DNA from: Alphaproteobacteria bacterium HT1-32
GTDB lineage: Bacteria > Pseudomonadota > Alphaproteobacteria > Rhodospirillales > HT1-32
Reading direction: 5' to 3'
NCBI GenBank assembly: GCA_009649675.1
Contig: WJPL01000001.1
Location: forward strand, 1,446,469-1,510,468
DNA: 64,000 nucleotides
Every line of letters starts with the position of its first letter. The first letter of the stretch is position 1. Shown here in pieces: positions 28,235 to 38,594 of the stretch. A model generated the notes under the pieces. That model had not been told where the DNA came from and searched no databases. It worked only from the letters and a program-made list of their open reading frames with translations. The position numbers and the translations under genes were made by a program.

Positions 28235-28981
28235 TCAGCGTTTTCTGAAGATGGCGCTGCCAAGCCAGCCCGCGAAGCAGGCAATAATCACCGCAAAAAT
28301 GCCGTAAAGCAGTCCCTGACGGGTGGCAAAGTCATAGACTTCAAACTCAACCCCGACCTTGCTGACAGACAGGGGAGTGATTTCTGCGGAGACGACTTCG
28401 CCGCCGCGCACAAGATAGACCTCGACCCGGTAAATCCCCTCGGCAACATTGGCCGGGAAGTGGATCGGGGCCCGGAACAGCTTGCCGCTGATCATGGTCA
28501 CTTCGCCGGAGGCGTAGCGATACAGCCCGGTGCGCTGCTTGTTGCGGATGATCGCGGTGCGGAATTTCTCGACATCTTCCTGGGAAACATTCCGGCTGAC
28601 CGTGCCTGATTTGATCGGCAACTGATTGAAGCCGATGGCGTGGCGCTTGCGTTCTTCTGTGTCCGGCAGAATGTCGGTGAGCTGCCGGGTTGAGGAAATG
28701 GCATAAAAGGCCGGGACATCTTCAAAAGTCTGATAGGCGTTATTGACCCAGATGCCGGAAATGCGTTCCTTGCGGCGGATCGTCAGATCCTGTTCCGGTC
28801 CGCGGACAACGACCACAATATCGCCCGGTCCCTCGATGGAACCGAACATCAGCACATCATCCCCGTCGAAACCGGAATTGATGGCAATCAGGTGGTTGGA
28901 GAGATCGGCAACAAGCGTATCGGCGCTGGCCGGCTGCGGGGTTGCGAGAAACAGACCGATGAGCAGAAGGGCAATACGCAT
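28235..28981 (-). CDS. TIGR02186 family membrane-anchored protein
   Basis: This 248-residue protein has an N-terminal signal peptide (MRIALLLIGLFLATPQPASA), a periplasmic domain (GFDGDDVLMFGSI, VRGPEQDLTIRRKERI) and one C-terminal membrane segment (about 223-243) ending in basic residues, so it should be periplasmic and anchored at its C-terminus. The family is alphaproteobacterial and is regularly encoded next to a TauE/SafE permease, as here, where its start overlaps the permease stop by one base. I infer a joint role in sulfur or organo-anion export; no function is proven. Confidence 0.88.
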   Translation of the reverse strand: MRIALLLIGLFLATPQPASADTLVADLSNHLIAINSGFDGDDVLMFGSIEGPGDIVVVVRGPEQDLTIRRKERISGIWVNNAYQTFEDVPAFYAISSTRQLTDILPDTEERKRHAIGFNQLPIKSGTVSRNVSQEDVEKFRTAIIRNKQRTGLYRYASGEVTMISGKLFRAPIHFPANVAEGIYRVEVYLVRGGEVVSAEITPLSVSKVGVEFEVYDFATRQGLLYGIFAVIIACFAGWLGSAIFRKR

Positions 28982-29898
28982 TAGTGACCTCCGCCACCGA
29001 TAGAGAACAGGTCGTCGGGGGTGACAATCAGTCCGACCAGTAGCCAGATACAGACGCCCAGCACCATCATGGCCAGCAGAACGCGCAGTTTCTCGCCCGG
29101 CAGCTTACTGCCGAGGCGGGCCCCGAACTGGGCCCCGATCACCCCGCCGACCAGCAGCAGAAGCGCCAGCACGATGTCGACCGTATGGTTGATGGAGGCC
29201 TGAAGGATGGTGGCGTTGGCAGTGACGAAGATGATCTGGAACAGCGAGGTGCCGACCACAACAGCGGTTGGCATCCCCAGCAGATAAATCATCGCCGGCA
29301 CCATGACGAAACCGCCGCCAACCCCCATCATGGCGGACAGAATACCAACAAACAAACCGACCAGGATTGGCAGCAATGCGCTGATATAAAGCTTCGACTT
29401 GCGGAACCGCATCTTGAACGGCAGGCCATGCAGGAAGGTATGCTGATGCAGTTTCTTGCGTCGCCCTCCGGGTCGCTTCGACCGCAGGATCGCCCGGGAG
29501 CTTTCGATGAACATCAGCGACCCGATGGCCCCGAGGAAGATGACATAGGCGAGAGAGACAAACAGGTCGACCTGACCGAGCTGGCGCAACAGCTTGAACA
29601 GCCAGACCCCGACGGTTGACCCGATAATCCCGCCAACCAGCAGCAGCATGCCCATCTTCACGTCGACATTGCCGCGCTTCCAGTGCGCCAGGACGCCGGA
29701 GACGGAGGAGGCAACAATCTGATTGGCTTCGGTCGCGACGGCAACAGCCGGCGGGATGCCGATGAAGATCAGCAGCGGCGTCATCAGGAAGCCGCCCCCG
29801 ACACCGAACAACCCGGACAGCACGCCAATGCCACTGCCTAATCCCAGAAGGATGAAGACATTGACAGAAATTTCCGCGATCGGCAGGTAGATCTGCAT
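28981..29898 (-). CDS. Sulfite exporter TauE/SafE family permease, copy 2 of a tandem pair
   Basis: This 305-residue inner-membrane protein has about eight membrane segments in two related halves. Each half has the TSUP signature: GVLSGLFGVGGGFLMTPLL near residue 24 and GILSAMMGVGGGFVMVPAM near residue 183. A basic cytoplasmic loop (SKRPGGRRKKLHQHTFLHG) separates the halves. The family exports sulfite, sulfonates or other small anions; the substrate here is unknown. It is very similar throughout to the next gene upstream and is coupled to the TIGR02186 gene. Confidence 0.9.
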   Translation of the reverse strand: MQIYLPIAEISVNVFILLGLGSGIGVLSGLFGVGGGFLMTPLLIFIGIPPAVAVATEANQIVASSVSGVLAHWKRGNVDVKMGMLLLVGGIIGSTVGVWLFKLLRQLGQVDLFVSLAYVIFLGAIGSLMFIESSRAILRSKRPGGRRKKLHQHTFLHGLPFKMRFRKSKLYISALLPILVGLFVGILSAMMGVGGGFVMVPAMIYLLGMPTAVVVGTSLFQIIFVTANATILQASINHTVDIVLALLLLVGGVIGAQFGARLGSKLPGEKLRVLLAMMVLGVCIWLLVGLIVTPDDLFSIGGGGH

Positions 29899-30041
29899 GG
29901 AGGACGAGTCGCCGGGAGTTTTTACGATTGTTTCCCGACAGACGGGAAATCATTGATTCTTATTGCGCTTTTGTGGCCGAAATCACAAGTGAAATTCGTT
30001 AAAAGGCCATCCCGAAGTTGTGATCGGGGCCGGTTGCCGGA

Positions 30042-30962
30042 TTATCCGGACCGGGTGAGCTGAACCGCGTAAACATCTCCCGGCGGTATGAATAGCCCGA
30101 TCAGAATCCAGACACAGACTCCCAGCACCATCAGCGCCAGCAGAATGCGGATTTTTTCTGCGGGAAGGCGGCTTCCGAGGCGGGCCCCGATGGGGGCCCC
30201 GATCACCCCGCCGACGATCAGCAACAGGGCGAGGACGATGTCGACGCTGTGATTGACGGAGGATTGCAGGATCGTGGCATTGGCGGTGACGAAGATGATC
30301 TGAAACAGTGAAGTGCCAACCACCACCAGTGTCGGCATACCCAGCAGATAGATCATCGCGGGCACCACAACAAAGCCGCCGCCAACCCCCATCATGGCAG
30401 ACAGGACACCGACCACAAAACCGATGAGCAGGGGGAGCAGGGCGCTGATATAGAGCCGCGACTTGCGAAACCGCATCTTCAGGGGCAGCCCGTGCATCCA
30501 GGTATGCTGATGCATCTTGCGGCGGGGAGCCGCGGCCCGTTTCGAGCGGTTCAGGCTCTGCCATCCCTCGACAAACATCAGACCGCCAATGGCGCCAAGC
30601 AGCAGCACATAGGCAAGAGCAACAAACAGATCGATTTGCCCGAGCCGCCGCAGCAGGCTGAACAGGCCAACACCGATGGAGGAGCCGGCCAGGCCGCCAA
30701 GCAACAGCAGGATGCCCATCTTTACATCGACATTGCCGCGCCGCCAGTGCGAGAGCACCCCGGCAACGGAGGAAGCAACAATCTGATTGGCGCCGGTTGC
30801 GACGGCGACGGAAGGAGGGATTCCGATAACGATGAGCAGTGGCGTCAGCAGAAACCCGCCGCCCACGCCAAATAATCCGGACAGCACGCCAATGCCGCCA
30901 CCGAGACCAAGCAACAGAAAAATGTTAACGGAAATTTCCGCAATCGGGAGGTAGATCTGCAT
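30042..30962 (-). CDS. Sulfite exporter TauE/SafE family permease, copy 1 of a tandem pair
   Basis: This 306-residue TSUP permease has the same two-halves layout (GVLSGLFGVGGGFLLTPLL and GVLSAMMGVGGGFVVVPAM) and the same MQIYLPIAEISVN start as its downstream neighbour. The paralogues diverge mainly in the central basic loop and the last 15 residues. 143 bp without a gene or clear motif separates them. A recent tandem duplication is the simplest explanation. The two may differ in substrate or expression. Confidence 0.9.
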   Translation of the reverse strand: MQIYLPIAEISVNIFLLLGLGGGIGVLSGLFGVGGGFLLTPLLIVIGIPPSVAVATGANQIVASSVAGVLSHWRRGNVDVKMGILLLLGGLAGSSIGVGLFSLLRRLGQIDLFVALAYVLLLGAIGGLMFVEGWQSLNRSKRAAAPRRKMHQHTWMHGLPLKMRFRKSRLYISALLPLLIGFVVGVLSAMMGVGGGFVVVPAMIYLLGMPTLVVVGTSLFQIIFVTANATILQSSVNHSVDIVLALLLIVGGVIGAPIGARLGSRLPAEKIRILLALMVLGVCVWILIGLFIPPGDVYAVQLTRSG

Positions 30963-31079
30963 CGCGGGATGCTACTCCCGGAATGATGAAGGTCCAGACC
31001 CTGCGGGAAATTTTTATCAGGCGGCGGTTCCGGACCTTCTCTGCAGAAATTCTGCCGTGTGTCCCGGAGGGGCGCCGGA

Positions 31080-32066
31080 CTATTTCAGCAGGATGTTTCC
31101 GATCTCTTTCATTTGCGTGCGGGCACGCAGCAGATAAAAGCCCTGAGAGGTAAGATGGCTCGGGCGGATCATGGAATCCGGGGCGCCATTGGTGATAACC
31201 AGCGGCTCCAGCGCCACGGCGGCGGCCAGAGAGGCCAGCATGTTGTCCCAGGCCGCGTCAATCTGACGTTCCATAATGACACTGGCATAGTCATGTTTCA
31301 GCCCGCGCAGCAGCAGGTAATAGCCGTAAAGCCGCCCCTTGGTCTGATAGAAAACATCATCGGCCCGGAAATCGAAGACATCGCCGGCATGATTGCGGAT
31401 CTGCTCGTCAATCACGGCAGAGGTTGAGCCGAGATCCGAAGTGAATCGTTCCAGCGTCGCCAGCAGATTGTCGGAGCGTCGTTCAAACGCAGCTTCGCCG
31501 CGGGCCAGCCGGTCGTTATAGGCTTCGAGTTCGCGTCGGCCGGCACGGTACTGTGCCTCACTGGTGGCGGTTGGTGCCAGGGAAACTGCGGGATCCCAGA
31601 CCCAGACATCACCGGCATATTTCAGCAGGCCCGAGGCCTTGTCGAGATTGGGATCAACCTGACTGGAACCGCGGGACCGGCCGATCTGGTCAGCCATTTC
31701 GATGGCGAAGCGTGAGATGGCGTAAAGAATGCCCTGCTGATAGTTGGGCATGTTGTCGAGAGCGGCTGTCGGAAAAAAGAACGGGTCGTTCGGTGTCCAG
31801 GGATTGATGTCCACTTCACGACGCAGCATCTCGATGGTCAGGCGAACGGCCTCGCTGCCAGCGGTCTGCGGGGGTGCCAGCGCACCGTCCGGACCAGCGA
31901 CCAGACCGAAGTCCGGGTCGTCATTGATCGAATGGCTCAGCATCATGCCAATCGGATAATAAAGAGCCGCCAGCAGAACCAGAATAACCAGTCCGCCGAG
32001 GGAAACCTTTTTTACCGATCCCGGCAGGCGCCTGCGTTTCGGTATGTCGATGTCGAGTTCGTCCAT
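31080..32066 (-). CDS. DUF2333 family membrane-anchored protein
   Basis: This 328-residue protein has one N-terminal membrane segment (about 22-45, GGLVILVLLAALYYPIGMML) after a basic cytoplasmic start (PKRRRLPGSVKK), so most of it should be periplasmic. Conserved parts include EMLRREVDINPWTPNDPFFFP and the C-terminal LTSQGFYLLRARTQMKEIGNIL. The family is found in proteobacteria and its function is unknown. No enzymatic motif is evident. Confidence 0.85.
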   Translation of the reverse strand: MDELDIDIPKRRRLPGSVKKVSLGGLVILVLLAALYYPIGMMLSHSINDDPDFGLVAGPDGALAPPQTAGSEAVRLTIEMLRREVDINPWTPNDPFFFPTAALDNMPNYQQGILYAISRFAIEMADQIGRSRGSSQVDPNLDKASGLLKYAGDVWVWDPAVSLAPTATSEAQYRAGRRELEAYNDRLARGEAAFERRSDNLLATLERFTSDLGSTSAVIDEQIRNHAGDVFDFRADDVFYQTKGRLYGYYLLLRGLKHDYASVIMERQIDAAWDNMLASLAAAVALEPLVITNGAPDSMIRPSHLTSQGFYLLRARTQMKEIGNILLK

Positions 32067-32207
32067 TTCACCAAGCTAAGCAGATTACGGCCGATATCAA
32101 GCGGGGAGCGTTGTCACGATGTTCGGTGGCTTGTGACTTGCGGCTTGGGGCGGGGCGGATACTCTCCGCCGATGAGAATGCCAGACCATGACCAGCGAGC
32201 CTGACGG

Positions 32208-34076
32208 ATGTGCGGAATAGCCGGGACGACCACGCCTGATGACGCCTTGCTGCGCCGGTTTGCCGATGGTCTTGGCCATCGTGGCCCGGATGCAAGCGGC
32301 GTCTGGGCAGAGCCGGAAGGCCGGATCGGTTTTGCCCATACCCGGCTTGCCATCATTGATCTGAGCGAAGGCGGGGCGCAGCCCATGCGGTCTCCCTGTG
32401 GCCGCTATGCGCTGACATTCAATGGCGAGATCTACAATTATCGCCAGCTCCGGCAGGATCTGGAAGCGGCTGGCGAGCATTTCAGCAGCGAGAGCGACAC
32501 TGAGGTTCTGCTGCGCCTGCTGATGCGCGAGGGCGCGAAGGCTGTCGAGCGGCTGGTCGGCATGTTTGTCTTCGCCTTCTGGGACCGTGAGGAGGCCCGG
32601 CTGCTGCTGGCCCGTGACCGGCTTGGCATCAAGCCGCTGCTCTATGCCCGGCTGCCCGGTGACGGGATTGCCTTTGCGTCGGAAATTGCCGCCCTGCGTG
32701 CCCAGCCGGGAATTGACCTGGCCCGTGATCCGGAGGCGCTGTCTGCCTATCTGGCCTGCCTTTATGTGCCGTCGCCGATGACATTTTTCCGGGGCATCCG
32801 GAAATTACCGCCAGGCAGTCTGCTGGAATGGCAGGGCGGGGAAATAACGATCCGCCCGTTCTGGCGCCCGGCCTTCACAGGCGGTCGCCAGCCCTCGATG
32901 GATGAAGCGGTGGAGGAGGTGCTGCCGCTGGTACGACAGGCCGTCGTCGACCGCATGGTCGCCGATGTGGATGTCGGCTGCTTTTTGTCCGGTGGCGTCG
33001 ACAGTTCCGCCATCGCCGCCTTCATGGCGGCAGAAGCAGAGAGACAGGGGGCGGGACCGATCCGCACCTTCACCATGACCTTTGCCGAGAAAGCCTATGA
33101 CGAACGGGAGGCGGCCGCGGCTGTTGCCGCTCATATCGGCAGCCGGCATACGGAACTGTCGGCAGGATCCTCGCTGACCGACCAGCTCGACCCGATGATC
33201 CGGGCTTTTGGCGAGCCGTTCGGCAACCCGACGGCGTTATTGATCGACGATCTGTCCCGCAAGGCCCGTGAACATGTCACGGTGGCCCTGATTGGCGATG
33301 GCGGGGACGAGGTTTTTGCCGGTTATCCGCGTTATGACGGCGGCCTGCTGGCACAGCGTTACCGCAAGCTGCCCCAGTGGCTGCGGCAGGGGGTAATCCG
33401 TCGTCTGGCCGGGCTGATTCCGGAGAGTACCAGCGGTCTGCACAGCCTGCGCCGTGCCCGGGAGTTCCTGACCTCGGCCTCGCTGCCAGATGACGAGATG
33501 TATGCGGCCTGGGTGGAGTATTTCACGCCGGAAGAACGGGCGGCCCTGCTGGGTGGCGACCGGCCCGGCAGCCCGGTCGCTGACTGCTTCCGCGGTGCCG
33601 CCTCGCCGGATGTACTGGACCGGATGCAGCAGACCGATCTGGAGACGTTCCTGCCGGGCAATCTGCTGGCCTACGGGGATGCCATGAGCATGCGGCATGC
33701 GCTGGAATTGCGGGTGCCGCTGATCGATCACCGTCTGATTGAGGCCGTGCAGACCCTGTCCCCGGCTCTGCGGATGCAGGGTGGCAAGAAGGCGCTGCTC
33801 CGCGCTGTGGCAAAGCGGATGCTACCGGCAGATATCGTCGACCGGCCGAAACGGGGTTTCAACCCGCCCATGGGGGTCTGGCTGAAGGGTGACCTTCGGG
33901 CCCGCCTTGAGGAAGCCCTGACCCCGGCAAATCTTGAGGCGCTGGGCCTGCGGCCGGAACCGGTGATGCAGCTCAGGTCAGAGTTTCAGAATGGTTATCG
34001 CGACCATTCCCTGAAACTCTGGTCCCTGCTGGTTCTCCAGCGCTGGACGGAACTGAACGATCACATGTTCGGATAG
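32208..34076 (+). CDS. asnB: Asparagine synthetase, glutamine-hydrolysing
   Basis: This 622-residue enzyme converts aspartate to asparagine with glutamine and ATP, or belongs to the related amidotransferase group. The N-terminal glutaminase has the nucleophile Cys2 (MCGIAG) and [17 protein letters not shown]. The synthetase domain has the PP-loop SGGVDSS (about 260), then [15 protein letters not shown]. The late [11 protein letters not shown] and [16 protein letters not shown] are typical of asnB-like amidotransferases from polysaccharide clusters as well, so that role cannot be excluded, though no such cluster is here. Its last 16 bp overlap the convergent ETF-QO gene. Confidence 0.9.
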   Translation: MCGIAGTTTPDDALLRRFADGLGHRGPDASGVWAEPEGRIGFAHTRLAIIDLSEGGAQPMRSPCGRYALTFNGEIYNYRQLRQDLEAAGEHFSSESDTEVLLRLLMREGAKAVERLVGMFVFAFWDREEARLLLARDRLGIKPLLYARLPGDGIAFASEIAALRAQPGIDLARDPEALSAYLACLYVPSPMTFFRGIRKLPPGSLLEWQGGEITIRPFWRPAFTGGRQPSMDEAVEEVLPLVRQAVVDRMVADVDVGCFLSGGVDSSAIAAFMAAEAERQGAGPIRTFTMTFAEKAYDEREAAAAVAAHIGSRHTELSAGSSLTDQLDPMIRAFGEPFGNPTALLIDDLSRKAREHVTVALIGDGGDEVFAGYPRYDGGLLAQRYRKLPQWLRQGVIRRLAGLIPESTSGLHSLRRAREFLTSASLPDDEMYAAWVEYFTPEERAALLGGDRPGSPVADCFRGAASPDVLDRMQQTDLETFLPGNLLAYGDAMSMRHALELRVPLIDHRLIEAVQTLSPALRMQGGKKALLRAVAKRMLPADIVDRPKRGFNPPMGVWLKGDLRARLEEALTPANLEALGLRPEPVMQLRSEFQNGYRDHSLKLWSLLVLQRWTELNDHMFG

Positions 34077-35686
34077 GCCGGACCGCCACCGCCCTCCGGC
34101 GTGACCCAGTGAATGTTCTGGCCCGGATCCTTGATATCGCAGGTTTTACAATGGACGCAGTTCTGGGCGTTGATCTGCAGGCGGTCAGCGCCGCTGTCAT
34201 CCTGCACAAACTCGTAAACCCCCGCCGGACAGAACCGCTGTTCCGGGCCGTCATAGAGGGCAAGATTGTGTGAGACGGGAACACTGTCGTCTTTCAGGGT
34301 GAGATGGACCGGCTGATTTTCTTCATGGTTGGTGCCGGAGAACGACACGGATGTCAGCTTGTCGAAGGTGATCTTGCCATCCGGTTTCGGATAATCGATG
34401 CGATCCACCTCGTCGGCCTTGCGCAGTTGCTTGTGGTCTTCGTGGTGCCGGAAGGTCCAGGGCGCCTTGCCGCGCAGCAGGTAGGTGTCGATGGCTGAAT
34501 AAATCATGCCGGCGAAGAAACCCTTCTGGAAGGAAGGCCGGATGTTGCGGGAGCGGTACAGCTCATCCCACAGCCAGCTGTCTTCCAGTTTCTCGCGATA
34601 GGTCACCGGCTCATTGCCGTCTTCTGCCAGCATGTCGAAAATCGCTTCGGCCGCGACCATGCCGGATTTCATGGCGGTATGTGATCCCTTGATCTTCGGG
34701 ACATTCAGGAAGCCTGCTGTACAGCCGATCAGTGCACCGCCGGGGAAGGTCAGCTTCGGGATGGACTGGAAGCCGCCTTCATTCAGCGCCCGCGCACCAT
34801 AGGAAATCCGCCGTCCGCCCTCAAACGTCTCGCGTACCAGCGGATGCAGCTTGAAACGCTGCATTTCATCATAGGGGCTGAGATAGGGATTCTTGTAATC
34901 CAGTCCGATGACAAAGCCATAGGACACCAGATTGTCTTCGAGGTGATAAAGGAAGGATCCGCCATAGGTCTCGCTGTCCAGCGGCCAGCCGGTCGAATGC
35001 ATGATGAAGCCGGGCTTATGCTTTGCCGGATCAATTTCCCACAGCTCCTTGATGCCGATGCCATAGGTCTGCGGTTCCGATTTCGCCCGGAGATCGAATT
35101 TGTCGCAGAGGCCCTTGGTCAGCGACCCGCGGGCACCTTCTGCAAACAGGGTGCATTTGGCATGCAGTTCCATACCCGGCTCATGATTCGGGCCGGGAGT
35201 GCCGTCCTTTTGCAGGCCCATGTCACCGGTGGCGATACCCTTTACCGAACCATCTTCATGATACAGCACCTCGGCAGCCGCAAAGCCGGGATAGATTTCC
35301 ACGCCCATGGCTTCTGCCTGTTCCGCCAGCCAGCGGCAGACATTGCCAAGGCTGATGATGTAATTGCCATGATTCTGCATCTGCGGCGGTACTGGCAGGC
35401 GAACAGCATTCTGTTCGGTCATGAAATAGAAGCGCTCATCACCGGCGGGCGTGTTCAGCGGCGCGCCGCGTTCTTTCCAGTCCGGGAAAAGCTCGTTCAT
35501 GGCTGTCGGCTGCATCACAGCGCCAGACAGGATATGTGCGCCGACTTCTGCGCCTTTTTCGACCACGCAGACGGTGATTTCCCGCTGCTGCTCCTCAGCC
35601 ATCTGCATCAGACGGATGGCAGCAGACAGCCCGGCAACACCGGCGCCGACCACCACCACATCCAGTTCCATTGATTCCCGTTCCAT
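34061..35686 (-). CDS. Electron transfer flavoprotein-ubiquinone oxidoreductase
   Basis: ETF-QO passes electrons from ETF, reduced by acyl-CoA and amino acid dehydrogenases, to ubiquinone at the inner membrane. The 541-residue protein has an N-terminal FAD loop [10 protein letters not shown] (14-23), the [10 protein letters not shown] segment and a C-terminal [4Fe-4S] ligand set (Cys486, 510, 513 and 516, in CVHCKTC). The ATG at 35686 follows GAGGAGAGG, a strong ribosome-binding site; the frame is open further upstream. Length and ending ([12 protein letters not shown]) match mitochondrial homologues. Confidence 0.95.
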   Translation of the reverse strand: MERESMELDVVVVGAGVAGLSAAIRLMQMAEEQQREITVCVVEKGAEVGAHILSGAVMQPTAMNELFPDWKERGAPLNTPAGDERFYFMTEQNAVRLPVPPQMQNHGNYIISLGNVCRWLAEQAEAMGVEIYPGFAAAEVLYHEDGSVKGIATGDMGLQKDGTPGPNHEPGMELHAKCTLFAEGARGSLTKGLCDKFDLRAKSEPQTYGIGIKELWEIDPAKHKPGFIMHSTGWPLDSETYGGSFLYHLEDNLVSYGFVIGLDYKNPYLSPYDEMQRFKLHPLVRETFEGGRRISYGARALNEGGFQSIPKLTFPGGALIGCTAGFLNVPKIKGSHTAMKSGMVAAEAIFDMLAEDGNEPVTYREKLEDSWLWDELYRSRNIRPSFQKGFFAGMIYSAIDTYLLRGKAPWTFRHHEDHKQLRKADEVDRIDYPKPDGKITFDKLTSVSFSGTNHEENQPVHLTLKDDSVPVSHNLALYDGPEQRFCPAGVYEFVQDDSGADRLQINAQNCVHCKTCDIKDPGQNIHWVTPEGGGGPAYPNM

Positions 35687-35816
35687 GGCCTCTCCTCTTC
35701 GGGGCATATCGCCCCGGCAATTGAACAAATTCGCTTATAGTCTTAATCATCCAGTGAAGGCTGGACAAGGTCGTGTCATTATCAGGCACGCTCCGTAATG
35801 CGCAGGAAGGCGACAG

Positions 35817-36614
35817 ATGTTGAACGAGGCAACCGCGAAAGCATTGCTCAGGTGGTATATCGACGCCGGCGTCGATGAAACCATCGAAGAGGCCGTGCAG
35901 GACCGCTATGCCGTCGTACCGCCTGCCGCTGCGATATCCCCGGTCTCTCCTGCCGGAGAACGGTCAGCAACGGTTACCTCGATGGTTGGCGCGCGAGGTG
36001 CTCCTGTCAGCCCGGATGAGGCGACAGCCCGGCAGATGGCGGCAGCGGCAGGGAACCTGATGGAACTGCGCGATGCGATCGCGGCTTTTGACGGTTGCAG
36101 CCTGAAAGGAACAGCGACCAATCTGGTGTTTGGTGACGGCAATCCGCAGGCGGATGTCATGATGATTGGCGAGGCACCGGGCGCGGAAGAGGATCGTCAG
36201 GGCAAACCGTTTGTCGGGGCAAGCGGGCAATTGCTGAACCTTATGATGGCCTCCATCGGTCTTGACCGTACCAGCTTCTATATTACCAACATCCTGCCCT
36301 GGCGCCCGCCCGGCAACCGACAGCCCAGCGCGGCAGAGATTTCTGCCTGCAGGCCCTTTGTCGACCGGCATATCGAGCTGGTGGCGCCAAAGCTACTGGT
36401 TTTTGTCGGGGGGACAGCCGCCAAGACCCTGCTGGAGACGAATGACGGGGTGATGAAGCTGCGGGGCCGCTGGTTCGATTACAGCCTGCCGTCGGGCAAC
36501 GCGAAAATCCCGGCCACGGCGATTTTTCATCCGGCGTTTCTGTTGCGGTCACCGGCACAGAAGCGTCAGTCCTGGCGAGACTTGCTGGTCATTCGCGATA
36601 AACTTGCGGGTTAA
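35817..36614 (+). CDS. Uracil-DNA glycosylase superfamily protein, family 4-like but missing cluster cysteines
   Basis: This 265-residue protein excises uracil from DNA or belongs to that superfamily. Motif 1 is [20 protein letters not shown] (118-137) and the later His motif is IFHPAFLL. In family 4 enzymes four cysteines hold a [4Fe-4S] cluster. Here only Cys94 ([11 protein letters not shown]) and Cys178 (ISACRPF) remain; the CxxC partner is Lys97 and the Cys before RPPGNR is Trp162. A cluster-free subgroup of this kind exists in alphaproteobacteria (Bradyrhizobium BdiUNG is, as I recall, a described example). The N-terminal 85 residues are low in motifs. Confidence 0.87.
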   Translation: MLNEATAKALLRWYIDAGVDETIEEAVQDRYAVVPPAAAISPVSPAGERSATVTSMVGARGAPVSPDEATARQMAAAAGNLMELRDAIAAFDGCSLKGTATNLVFGDGNPQADVMMIGEAPGAEEDRQGKPFVGASGQLLNLMMASIGLDRTSFYITNILPWRPPGNRQPSAAEISACRPFVDRHIELVAPKLLVFVGGTAAKTLLETNDGVMKLRGRWFDYSLPSGNAKIPATAIFHPAFLLRSPAQKRQSWRDLLVIRDKLAG

Positions 36615-36651
36615 CCTTCCCGAATCAATATCTTGAGAAGCGCTGTTCAAG

Positions 36652-36670
36652 TATCCACAACCTGTGGATA
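36652..36670. promoter_or_regulatory. Inverted pair of DnaA-box-like sites upstream of the lytic transglycosylase gene
   Basis: TATCCACA and TGTGGATA (36652-36659 and 36663-36670) face each other with a 3-bp spacer. Each arm matches 8 of 9 DnaA-box positions or all of its core. TTAACCAT, like a CtrA half-site, follows at 36675-36682. They lie in the 111-bp gap between the glycosylase and transglycosylase genes. Binding by DnaA or CtrA is inference. Confidence 0.45.
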
Positions 36671-36725
36671 GTTGTTAACCATCTTCTGCTTGTGAAAATA
36701 ATCGAAACCGATTATTAACCGCTTG

Positions 36726-38591
36726 ATGCTTGGGTATAGAAGCCGGTTCGCTGGCGTGGGGTTGGCGATAATCGCGATTTCCGTCTGCGGACTGCAGGCG
36801 GCTGTTGCATCAGATTCTGCGACCCTCCGTAAGACTGCTGAGAAGCAACAGACCGGTGTAGAAATCGCGTTATCAGGGGGCGTGCGACCTGGTGCGGTGC
36901 GTGAAGCTGCCGTTCCCGATCTCCTGTCTCAGGAAGATGTAGCGCGTTATCAGGAAATCTTTCTTGTTCAGCGTAACGGCGACTGGTCCCGTGCGGACCA
37001 GCTGATTGGCGGGCTGAAGAACGATGTGTTGCTGGGCTATGTGCTGGCGCAACGCTATCTGCATCCGACAAAATACCGGTCGAAATATCGTGAGCTGAAA
37101 CGCTGGCTGGCGCTTTATGCCGATCAGCCGGAGGCCGACCAGATTTACAAGCTGGCGACGCGCCGCAAGCCGGCCGGCGAATCTGCACCGAAACGCCCGC
37201 AGGTCACCCGGTTGGGTGGCGGTGGTACTGCCGGTGTGCTGACCGGCATTGCGATTGCGGAGAGCGAAAGCCCGGACGAGCGGGTTTCCCGTCAGGCTTA
37301 CATTATCCGCAACAAGGCCATTCGCATGCTCCGCCGGGGGCAGACACTGGCCGCCAAACGGGTCATCGAGAGCAGTGAGGCGATTCGCATTCTGCCGCCG
37401 ATTGCTCATGACAGCCTGCGTGCCGAACTGGCTTTTGCCTATTATATCCACGGTCGTTCCGACTGGGCGAAGGACTGGGCGAAAGAGGCCATGCGCTCCG
37501 GCAAGCAGGTTCCTCTGGCCGCCTGGACGCTTGGTCTGGCGCTTTGGCAGGGTGGTGACCGCGATGGAGCCGGAGCCTATTTTGAAATCGTTGGCGGCTC
37601 CGAATATGCGGATCCGTGGTTGCGGGCGGCAGGTGCTTTCTGGGCAGCCCGGTCGCACCTGGTCAGTCGCCGTCCGGGACAGGTAAACGACTGGCTGAGC
37701 ATTGCCGGCGCCTATCCCCGGACTTTCTATGGTGCGCTGGCGCGGCGAACGCTCGGTTTCCAGAGCTATTATGACTGGAACTCCGTGGTCTTTACGGAGG
37801 CGCATGTCGACCTTCTGACCTCCAGTCCGGCCGGGCAGCGGGCGCTGGCCCTGACCCAGATCGGTCAGGACGGACGTGCAGAACAGGAACTGAAGCGGCT
37901 TTTGCCCCATGCCTCCCCGCTGGCGGTCGAGGCGATGCTGGCGCTGGCGTCACGCCGGAACATGCCGGGCATCTCTCTCCGTCTCGGAACACTTTATGAA
38001 ATGCGGACCAGCCGGCGCGTTGATGGGGCCGTCTATCCGGTTCCTGACTGGACGCCGCGGGGCGGATTTCAAGTCGACCGGGCGCTGATGTTCGCCGTCA
38101 TGCGTCAGGAAAGCCGTTTTCTGCCAGATGCCCGCAGCGGTGCCGGTGCCAGTGGTCTGATGCAGCTGATGCCGTCCACTGCCGTCTATATTTCCGGCGA
38201 CCGGCGGCTGAAGAATGATGAAAAACGACTGTTCGACCCGGCCTTCAATATGGCACTGGGCCAGAAATATGTGACCTATCTGATGGACCACAAGCAGGTT
38301 GGCGACGATCTGTTCAGTCTGGTCGCTGCCTATAACGGCGGGCCGGGAAACCTGTCGCGCTGGAAACGCACAGTTGATCATCAGGATGACCCGCTGCTGT
38401 TCATCGAGAGCATTCCCTCGCGGGAGACCCGCAGCTATATCGAGAAGGTGCTGACCAACTTCTGGATTTATCGTGACCGGCTGGGTCAGGATACGCCGTC
38501 GCTTGATCAGCTGGCCGCCGGTGTCTGGCCGCGTTATCAGTCGCAGGACGGCTATGACCTTCAGGTTGCCGACCGTCTGACCGGAAACTGA
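36726..38591 (+). CDS. Soluble-type lytic murein transglycosylase
   Basis: This enzyme cleaves peptidoglycan between MurNAc and GlcNAc with formation of 1,6-anhydroMurNAc, in the periplasm. The 621-residue protein has a signal peptide (about 1-29, ending AAVASDS), a long alpha-superhelical region and a C-terminal SLT domain. The SLT domain has MRQESRFLPDA with catalytic Glu462, GLMQLMPSTA and VAAYNGGPGNLSRW. The ATG at 36726 follows an in-frame TTG at 36723. It is followed 3 bp later by moaB. Confidence 0.93.
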   Translation: MLGYRSRFAGVGLAIIAISVCGLQAAVASDSATLRKTAEKQQTGVEIALSGGVRPGAVREAAVPDLLSQEDVARYQEIFLVQRNGDWSRADQLIGGLKNDVLLGYVLAQRYLHPTKYRSKYRELKRWLALYADQPEADQIYKLATRRKPAGESAPKRPQVTRLGGGGTAGVLTGIAIAESESPDERVSRQAYIIRNKAIRMLRRGQTLAAKRVIESSEAIRILPPIAHDSLRAELAFAYYIHGRSDWAKDWAKEAMRSGKQVPLAAWTLGLALWQGGDRDGAGAYFEIVGGSEYADPWLRAAGAFWAARSHLVSRRPGQVNDWLSIAGAYPRTFYGALARRTLGFQSYYDWNSVVFTEAHVDLLTSSPAGQRALALTQIGQDGRAEQELKRLLPHASPLAVEAMLALASRRNMPGISLRLGTLYEMRTSRRVDGAVYPVPDWTPRGGFQVDRALMFAVMRQESRFLPDARSGAGASGLMQLMPSTAVYISGDRRLKNDEKRLFDPAFNMALGQKYVTYLMDHKQVGDDLFSLVAAYNGGPGNLSRWKRTVDHQDDPLLFIESIPSRETRSYIEKVLTNFWIYRDRLGQDTPSLDQLAAGVWPRYQSQDGYDLQVADRLTGN

Positions 38592-38594
38592 TCC

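Noticed and set aside
29105-30564. Alternative minus-strand frames inside the TauE/SafE genes (282 and 193 codons)
   Set aside because: Off-frame readings of the two paralogous permeases, which have clear membrane segments and family motifs.
36873-37910. 345-codon minus-strand frame opposite the lytic transglycosylase gene
   Set aside because: Composition follows the antisense of a high-GC gene; no family resemblance.
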